From Capitella teleta (taxonomy: Eukaryota; Annelida; Polychaeta; Capitellidae): a stretch of DNA of 64,000 bases. Both the position numbers and the translations under genes were made by a program. Shown piece after piece: positions 56,801-64,000 of the stretch (the stretch's first letter is position 1; each line of letters starts with the position of its first letter). The stretch spans positions 562,996 to 626,995 of the forward strand of contig KB297742.1 in NCBI GenBank assembly GCA_000328365.1, written 5' to 3'. The notes under the pieces were generated by a model, which saw nothing but the letters and a program-made list of their open reading frames with translations, was not told the DNA's origin and searched no databases.

Positions 56801-59700
56801 CCTGACCATCGGATTGTTTAAAGGCATGCAATATGACGTCATAATTTATCGCCGGCATATCAACACTGCTCCATGGAAGTTTTCAAGGGGATGAATTCGT
56901 ATTTCCATATATCATTGCCTATATAGCTTAGCTGTCACGAGATTGAATAAGTTACGATTAATTATTTGTCAACAAAAGTCTTGTCTTGGAAAAGGGGCAT
57001 GTTTTGACTGATATTTTCACTGATGTACGTAGTTCTGTAGTACATTATCGATGTAAGCAAAATCAACACAACTGCTTTGTGTTAGCAGGTTCAAAACATG
57101 TGAAACATATCGTATTTGCAGGCAAAATACCGATCAATCTGACATGAAACTATTCATCTGCGAAGTGTCTTCAATCAAGGATGACAACGGGCAACAGCGC
57201 ACTCCGCAAAAACTTCCTGGATTGGCCGAGGAAGTAGGTTATCGGTTTATGTATACGTATTATTTACTGGTATGCAGGATCCATACTCATCATAATAAAT
57301 TTAAACATGTTGGACCCATAACATCGAAATTGTATTCGCACGAATAAGACGCCAACCAGAAAAGAAAAAAAAAACATAAGAAAAAAAACACATATATATT
57401 ATACATGTATATACAAATTACCAACTAAACACTAAAACACGAACTGAATAATCTGTGTCTCAATTATCTGAAGCATTAAATGTCAAGAGTTATCACACAC
57501 ATTTTCAGTTATGGCGGTACTTATGAGACACATGGCAGAAATCATTCACGATTTCCTAAAAATCATAAGGTTCACATCAGATCCTATTGAGTCATTCTCA
57601 GCAACGCACTTCAACCGAGCATACAACTTCATAACGCATTTAGGCCCCTGAGCGGGAAGCTAAGATCCCAATCATTATGACCGTGAATCATAACGTGTGA
57701 CCACGAACACTCCATGCTTCCAACAGGCCAACGACAGATTGCTAACTGCCATTCTGACTCGGTCAGCAAACGCAAGAAAAATCGTTGAATCGTTGGATTC
57801 CTTTGACTGCCACACATTGTACAATGAGGTCACATTTGTTAGCATAGCAAGAGGAGTGTAAGACTTACATACACATACATAAAATATAGACACAAAGGAG
57901 TTTTCCCGAGAATAAATAAGCGAAACCTGTTTTGCTCATGTTGACACGTCTTTATCGATTTCCGTGTTTATCCCATCGACGCCGCTTCGGAATCAATGGC
58001 TTCCATCATCCAACAAAAGAGAAATCGAATCGGAAGAATGAGAAGGAATTATCGGGGTTGTCTACGGGCATTGACGGCAGATTAATATATACTCCGACTT
58101 TTAAGAGCTTATGAGCAATAATCAATTAGCAATTGTAACGCGTACTTGTGTGTTATACGTGTAAGTGGTATATAGGCCCTATGTATATAGGCCCTATATC
58201 ACGACGCACAGCACAAGTGGGTCATCATTTCCCACAACAAGGACATAAGCTTGCAATTTATTTTCTTAAATTCCTTAAACGGAGAACTACCCGATCTTCA
58301 AATGGAATACATAAGGTCGGCGCACAGAATCGAGATATTTCCAAAGATCATTATTTTGACACATTGGAAGCCAACAATTGGATCAATAAATGAATCGCCT
58401 GAAGTATGATCTCAAGAAGCTATGGCACAATTGACTATATATAATACTGCTTGAATGAAGACACAACAACGCGCCTGGCGGAATTATACTCTTAAGAGCC
58501 AAAACCAATAGCAGCAGAAATGATTCACGATGGGTGGGCAATATGTACAGGTAGAATATCTCACCTAATGTAGCTAGACCTTACCTGGTTGATAGCTGGT
58601 TAGACCAGAATGAAACTCACCTGCAAAGAAGAGAACATTGGGTAATATTTATTAGATAAAAATATGTCATTCGTATTAACCGAGGGTCGGATTGGCTAAT
58701 ACATCATTATGCCACAACAAACGAATACACATTAACGGATCAGCGCTGTCGGCTGTTGAACATTTAAACCAAATGATTGAAACACTAATTCAAGGCAGTG
58801 GTGTTTGGTGCACTTTATCGCAATCGAAGTTGAGATGAACACATACAAAATACCAACCTATGCTCATCTTTAAACAAGATTATCGTAATCCAGATAAAAA
58901 GATGTGTTATATTTTTGTCCTTCAAAAGGCGTTCGTTCTTATGCTGATGTCCAATGTGCATTTATATGTCTTCTGTGGGTGTCTATACTTTGATCCAATT
59001 TTAAACACACCAGTCACAGTGGAACACTATTGTCAGCATAACAAACCGATCAAAACCTCTTCATTGTGGAATTTTAAATTCAATACCTTGTTACGGATTA
59101 CGGGTGTTTGTAGGATATTATGACGTCACGGTTGAGTGCAGAGAGCACTTCTTCTGAATGACTTTCAATTGGGTTTTCAGCTCAGCCTATTATGCATAAA
59201 TTGCTTTATTGATTTGGTTCTACACTTGAATATTCCCCAGTCACTTGAATTGCGTAATCATACTATATGCTCTGTCGATCTTCTGACAGCTCTCACAATA
59301 AAGGAAAACACATTTTAATCGGTCAGGTTTCTATAAGTTTGTAACCCGTTATGTGATTTACCACTGATATTGCGAATTCTTTGTTGAAAAGAGTCAAGAG
59401 GGGGAGGGGGGATTTGAATTGAAGAAAAACCTTACAGGTACTAGTATAGAGGTGCCACGAGGTCTAAGAAATAGTTCCATAATAAGATTATATGTGTGTA
59501 TTGTTAAAACAGAGAATCGGCGACCATTTAATTGACAGTGTCTCCGTACGTATACATGTAGGCCTATTAAATTGGTCGGCAGGTCGTCGCACTGGCGCCC
59601 CAAAGGCAGTGGATTCCATAGACGTGGTTCAGAGACGGGTGCTATATATATTATCAGATGTGAGACGGCTCACGAAAAGTGGTCATTAATTTCGTATATT
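50861..59700. other. Upstream region without recognised genes
   Basis: Nearly 9 kb beyond PDE1 exon 1 with only short open frames of no recognised family, A-rich runs (50871-50890, 51436-51456) and a 34-base hairpin at 53654-53687. It may be intergenic or contain 5' non-coding PDE1 exons. Confidence 0.5.
53654..53687. repeat. Perfect 14-base-arm palindrome
   Basis: GATCATTGGTATAT and its exact reverse complement around a 6-base spacer. Confidence 0.9.
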
Positions 59701-59725
59701 AAGCAGACGTTAGCGATAAATGGCA

Positions 59726-59990
59726 TGGTTGCATAGGGGTATTGCTGAATATTATAGGGTGGCCCAACTAAAGTGGAGTTTATTTTGGTTGGCCCGAATA
59801 GAGGAATGCTATCTCAATACATGTAATTGCAGTAAAGCATGCCCTCGATTGAAAAAATGTCAGCTATATCAATCTGTGTTTCTTGCTAATTGGAGTGCTG
59901 AAATTGAGTACATATTTTCATTGATGGCAATTAGACCTCATAATATGTTGTTATTACGTATACAATTTCAATGCAATTTCAACATTCATG
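59726..59990 (+). mobile_element. Possible L1/Tx1-type LINE ORF2 fragment
   Basis: Plus-strand frame with AEYYRVAQLKWSLFWLARIE, like the YYxAAQL...W block downstream of the RT in L1-clade ORF2. No RT motif accompanies it. Weak evidence from one short block. Confidence 0.3.
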
Positions 59991-59999
59991 AGAAAAAGA

Positions 60000-60016
60000 G
60001 AGAGAGAGAGAGAGAC
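60000..60016. repeat. (GA)n run at a LINE 3' end
   Basis: Short GA dinucleotide run, which as (TC)n could be the 3' tail of the minus-strand LINE. Confidence 0.7.
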
Positions 60017-60019
60017 ACA

Positions 60020-60884
60020 ACACATTTATTTGGCTATTGACATGAAATATGTACACAATTAATATAAATTACAATGTAATTTGCCGGGAGACGAGACTAT
60101 GGCTCAAACGTGAGCCGTTATCGTTCTGACCACCTGGGGAATACAAATCAAACAAGAACAAGGAACAAAATACAATAAAAAAAATAAAAATAAAAAAAAA
60201 ATGGGGGAAAAAAACTCACAAAAAACACGAAAGAAAACAAAACGAACAAAAACGAGGAATTGAATCAAATGAGTATACTATTTTTATATAATGTAAGAAA
60301 CTTTTTTTTTCTTCTCTCTTTTTTTTTGGTTAACGATTACAAATATAACAGTGTGCTATGGTACATCGTGCCGAATATTGATCAATGAAGTGCTTTTTAA
60401 AATGATGTGAGAAAGTAGATAAGGAATGAGTTGTTGATTTGGCTATTAAGTTGCGTGGTGAGGAGTTTACTGTATTTGTAATTGAATATCTGAGAACCAG
60501 TTTATAGAAATGATGCCAGTGCAACGGGACCCGCGACCGATGCTCCTCTGTAATTCCAACACTTATGAAGGTGTCGAAATATGCCGGAAGTACTCCATTC
60601 TTCCACTTGTAAAAGAACTTGAGTTCTAGGAGTTTTCGCAGATCCTCCAGTCTTAGCAAATTATATTTCTTAAAAAGAGGTTCTTTATGGGCATTATATG
60701 AAGAATTGGTTATTATACGGATGGCTTTCTTTTGCATTTTAATGAGGCTATTAATTTTTATTTGAGGGCCTCTGGACCAGGTAAATGCACCATATGTTAG
60801 ATGAGGGAGGATGAGGGAGTTGTAGATGGTTCGGAGGATGTGATGGGGAAGGGTGTTTTTTAATTTATTTAGTATTCCGGTTAA
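60020..60884 (-). mobile_element. LINE fragment B copy 2, 5'-truncated, frame intact
   Basis: Open minus-strand frame from 60884 to the stop at 60330: LTGILNKLKNTLPHHILRTI, NSLILPHLTYGAFTWSRG, MQKKAIRIITNSSYNAHKEP and HFIDQYSARCTIAHCYICNR. This is the end of a CR1/L2/Jockey-like RT polyprotein, followed by about 300 bases of A/T-rich 3' UTR. It is the same family as the fragment at 1-468. The uninterrupted frame suggests a recent, 5'-truncated insertion. Its truncated end lies exactly at a foldback element. Confidence 0.8.
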
Positions 60885-61052
60885 ATGGCCGAATTCACGT
60901 TTGAGAAGGGTAGGTGTGGGTAAAAAAAAAGCATTTTCATGACAATGAAATGACAGTGCTACTTTTCTTCAAGCTTTAACGCCGACACTCAATACTTTCA
61001 GGTAACCCTCACACAACCCACACCTACCCATCTTAAACGAGAATTCGGCCAT
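60885..61052. mobile_element. Foldback/MITE-like element with 37-base inverted arms
   Basis: Left arm 60885-60921 (starts ATGGCCGAATTC, ends GGTAGGTGTGGGT) and right arm 61016-61052, reverse complements with about three mismatches, enclosing a 94-base AT-rich centre. No clear target-site duplication was seen. It joins the truncated end of the LINE. Confidence 0.7.
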
Positions 61053-62490
61053 CAATGACTGAGCGTGCACAAATTAATACGAGGTGAAAAAAAGTCGATA
61101 AAATGCAATTTTGTTGAAGAGAACAAATGAAACAATTATCGCATGCAATGCTCTTGTAATTAAGAAGTGTATAGCTACGTTTACGCGGTATAAAATTATA
61201 ATATGAGTAGAAAGGCTGAATATATGACTGCAGCGGAGGCGGAATAAATTAAATGTGAATGCTTTCGACTTGCGCCCAAATCGGGGGTGACGCATGGCGG
61301 CTGTTCCCAAGCCTAAAAATTCACTTAATTAATGATGATAATATAATGATAGCCTTTTATGCGGCACCCACAAACCAAGAGCAACACAGGAACAGACTAA
61401 CAACCGGGTTCGGTGGTCGCGGCCTAAAAAAGCCTCATGTCCACCAAGATACATTGCATTGTACCGAAATGTGGTACCTGGTTCAAGTCGTTGAAGGAAT
61501 ATGGTATTGTCATAAAATAAAATAAAATAAAGGTCTTCGGCAGTCGCGGCGCTGCTTGTGATCCTAGTTTGTGGATAATCCCTGATGGATCATTCATAGG
61601 GAGTCACTAATTATTATTATATAAAAAAAAAAGCATAAAAGAAAAGCAAAAATTCCCCATTGCAAGAACTGCTGAGATTTTTCTCCGTAGCAAAGATAAC
61701 CAGAAAGCAGAACGGTCATTCTGAATCCACCAAATCCAATGCAGTTTGGGAATATTGACAGGGAAACCGTCGGATTAGAGCTTTTATCGTATATACATCC
61801 ACGGTATTGACCGGAGACCATGGAGTGCCCCATGTGCACACCGTAATCACGTGGACATCAGGGAAGGTATGCGAGGATATCTGCTGCATATAATCCCTAA
61901 TCAATCTGATGCTTAGACGTATAGCACCTTGATCATGTCACGAATGATACGATTACCCTTCCACCCACGGACCGGGGTGACGTCACCGGTGAAAGCCATT
62001 CCCAATGGGGTCAGTGTTACGTAACCATGATACTCAGGTGGTGGGTGTCCGAAAGCAACAGCGCGATAACATGTACATATCATAGCAAAGAAGAACGCGA
62101 ATGAACGAGTCAGTCCATTTGGAATACCGGCACAATCTGTAGCATTGGTCAAGCTCAGTAACTAATTGGCGTTTTATACGAGCTGGAATATGGAAAACGG
62201 GATGTTTTTGCAATACTAAATCATTCCATGCTTGCTTGGGGTATTAACATGCGAGCACATTGCATCACGATACACACAGAAGATGGCTATAATCCGGAGT
62301 TATAATTATTCGATGATAATCTTGATAAAACAAATATAAATTAACGTATTACACGCGGGCACACACCATTGCTAACGCAGAATCCTTATTTGCGTGAAAT
62401 ATTTTGCATGTTGCACCCACTATTACATAATAAGCATATACATAGCAGCACGAAAAACGTCACTTCAAAATATGAAGCCTAATTCCCCAC
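61053..62490. other. No gene recognised
   Basis: AT-rich sequence with a short (AAATA)n-like run near 61516-61532 preceded by a GGTTCAAGTCG box; a degenerate SINE is conceivable but unsupported. Confidence 0.4.
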
Positions 62491-62636
62491 CTGTTATATC
62501 TGGTAGTGTCCGCGCCTCTTGGCGGTCCTTGAACGTACGATACATGACGGACTGTGCCTCATCTGCGAGCAGGCACACCGTGTTCCCCTTCCGCTTAGAG
62601 TGGACCCGTCTCCCTCCTTCGAGGCTATTGATCCAC
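62491..62636 (-). CDS. Unassigned candidate internal exon
   Basis: 146 bases flanked by AATTAAG and ACAG/GTGGGG, open in one frame: WINSLEGGRRVHSKRKGNTV then CLLADEAQSVMYRTFKDRQE and ARTLPDIT. The composition is protein-like and the other minus-strand frames are closed or odd. No family recognised. The donor is phase 1, which would be compatible with PDE1 exon 2, so an upstream alternative PDE1 exon is possible; a separate gene is equally likely. Confidence 0.35.
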
Positions 62637-64000
62637 CTTAATTGCTACTCCATTGATTGGCTGATCAAGAACGTCACCTACTAGTAAGGGACCCCAATAT
62701 ATATATTGCGCCAGTGTCTCAAGGTTAATTCATGAGTTACATAACATCAGAAAGACTGGTCAGTGTAATTAATTATGAATACATGTATACAGAGAAACCG
62801 CGTCGTATCCAAGATTTACTTTGTAAAAGCGTGATCTGCTTTGTGATCTATTAGATGGTTCAATTGATCACTATTGAAAAATGTTTGTGAAACTGATTGG
62901 TCTGGTTCCGAATACAATGCAGTGTGAATAATTATTATTTCCGACATATTGGAATGCGTGGTATTGGTTTGGTTGCTATGCGAGTGTGACATGTACATGC
63001 TACGTAATAGGCTAATTAGTCTGTGATTAATCATCCATGCGTGTAAGCAGCCTCTTGTCCTAATTAGACAACACGTCAGCTTTCATGTCAGCACATATAA
63101 TTGCACTGTCATCCAGACGGTCATGATAGGCCGCTGACACCGGCTCAAAGAACAAACTTTCTTTTTCCGAGGCACAAAGAAAAGATAAAAACTCAAATAA
63201 TTGCGCCGCGCGCGGTCTTTTGGATACAATACACAAGTAATGCCAGAAAAAAAAAAACAAAAAAAAAAACAAACAAAAACAAAAAAACAAAAACAAAAAC
63301 AAAAACAAACAAAAAAACCCCTTGGCACTGTGGCACATGAGAGAAGAGGGCAAACTCGTCTCTTTGTTTCAACTGACGCCGGCCATTCACCGTGTTGGAT
63401 TACTCGAATTGGACCCAAATTTCATTTCAATTTGAAATTATTATAGCGCCGACAAATCCCTTTTGATGCTTACTTAAAGTCATAACGGGAGAAAAGACTT
63501 CCAAGCCCGCTATATCTCCTGTTCAGCAATATTCACCGTTAGCCAGTCATAGCGCCTTTTTTTTCAAGACCATGGCCTCGCACCTATCATAATGTAACCT
63601 ACGTGGTCTCTAGCTTCTTACACTCGACTCCAATCTTGCAATGGTCTCAGGTGCTTCTGCTTCTATAGCTGACAAAAGATGGTCAGAATGCAATCGGCGA
63701 ACATTGTCTTATTTTCCTTTCTCTTCGAGTTTTCCATTGCCATAATAATCGAACAGCAGACACAGATTCCCTCCATGACTGTTGGTCTTCAGTGACATCA
63801 TATCTCGTCGGTTATCTATTTAATCGGTGTCTAGCCAACGTTGTCTTTGGCACCCTCTTCACTTCCTCCCTAATCCTCCACTCATTTCCTCTCCTGTCTA
63901 ATATTAAACCAAAATATGACTCTCGACTCCTAATGCGCCTCTGATCTCTTTTCTTCGCCTCACTTTCCACAATCTTCTTTTGTATGTCTGTGGTATTTGC
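62637..64000. other. No gene recognised; (AAAAAC)n tract
   Basis: AT-rich sequence with an A/C simple repeat at 63248-63316. The last 500 bases are CT-rich on the plus strand and may be part of an unrecognised repeat cut by the window end. Confidence 0.4.
63248..63316. repeat. (AAAAAC)n-like simple repeat
   Basis: A-rich tract with regular C every 5-6 bases. Confidence 0.9.

Noticed and set aside
61380-61535. Second tRNA-derived SINE
   Set aside because: Only a weak GGTTCAAGTCG box and an AAATA run; no A box or target duplication.
1-64000. Enrichment of palindrome TAGGCCTA
   Set aside because: About five exact copies against roughly one expected; suggestive but too few to claim from one window.
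63470-64000. CT-rich end of window as LINE or other repeat
   Set aside because: Composition is unusual but no coding motif or second copy could be found in the window.
1-64000. Endogenous viral or LTR-type elements, CRISPR arrays, rRNA genes
   Set aside because: No capsid, integrase, envelope or LTR structure, no spaced direct-repeat array and no rRNA sequence was recognised.

Overview
The window looks like nuclear DNA of a multicellular animal. Genes are split by GT-AG introns of about 60 bases to 11.5 kb, the background is AT-rich, and there are many homopolymer and simple-sequence runs, LINE and SINE fragments and a 50-base assembly gap. The protein families (calcium/calmodulin-type PDE1, an RDH/HSD17B6-like SDR, a rhodopsin-class receptor, a Ly6/LU domain) and the repeat mix suggest a marine invertebrate, perhaps a deuterostome. 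The sequence alone does not fix the phylum.

Layout. 1-1.2 kb: two juxtaposed LINE reverse-transcriptase fragments on the minus strand. 1.6-2.1 kb: two minus-strand exons of a Ly6/uPAR-like surface protein with an in-frame TGA at the position of the last conserved cysteine. 3.6-4.8 kb: a complete four-exon microsomal SDR gene (minus). 5.8-6.8 kb: an intronless class A GPCR (plus), followed at once by a 1.5 kb minisatellite of about 56-base units. The GPCR's last codons resemble a diverged repeat unit, and the array is split by a tRNA-derived SINE with a clean target-site duplication. 8.85-9.18 kb: two terminal exons of a 2-oxoglutarate/Fe(II) oxygenase, probably a remnant. 9.2-15.1 kb: no gene seen.

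The main feature is one minus-strand PDE1 gene with coding sequence from 50441 down to 16168. I reconstructed 18 constitutive exons whose splice phases all agree; they sum to 2,874 coding bases (957 residues). The N-terminus is PDE1C-like. It is followed by a calmodulin-binding/autoinhibitory region, a complete catalytic domain with all metal ligands, and an unusually long acidic, Ser-rich and polyproline C-terminal tail. Two further exons stand out. One is a 123-base phase-2/phase-2 cassette (34722-34844) that would insert 41 residues between the regulatory and catalytic parts. The other is a second, paralogous version of exon 15 (20945-21055 beside 19702-19896), which looks like a mutually exclusive pair swapping the active-site helix that carries the phenylalanine clamp.

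50.8-64 kb is mostly without recognised genes. It holds a fresh-looking 5'-truncated LINE 3' end (60.03-60.88 kb) abutting a foldback element with 37-base inverted arms, a possible L1-type fragment, and one orphan candidate exon at 62.5 kb. A decayed Tc1/mariner fragment lies in the large PDE1 intron at 32.2 kb. The octamer TCATAACG is clearly over-represented across the window and forms clusters at 35.3 and 43.4-43.6 kb.
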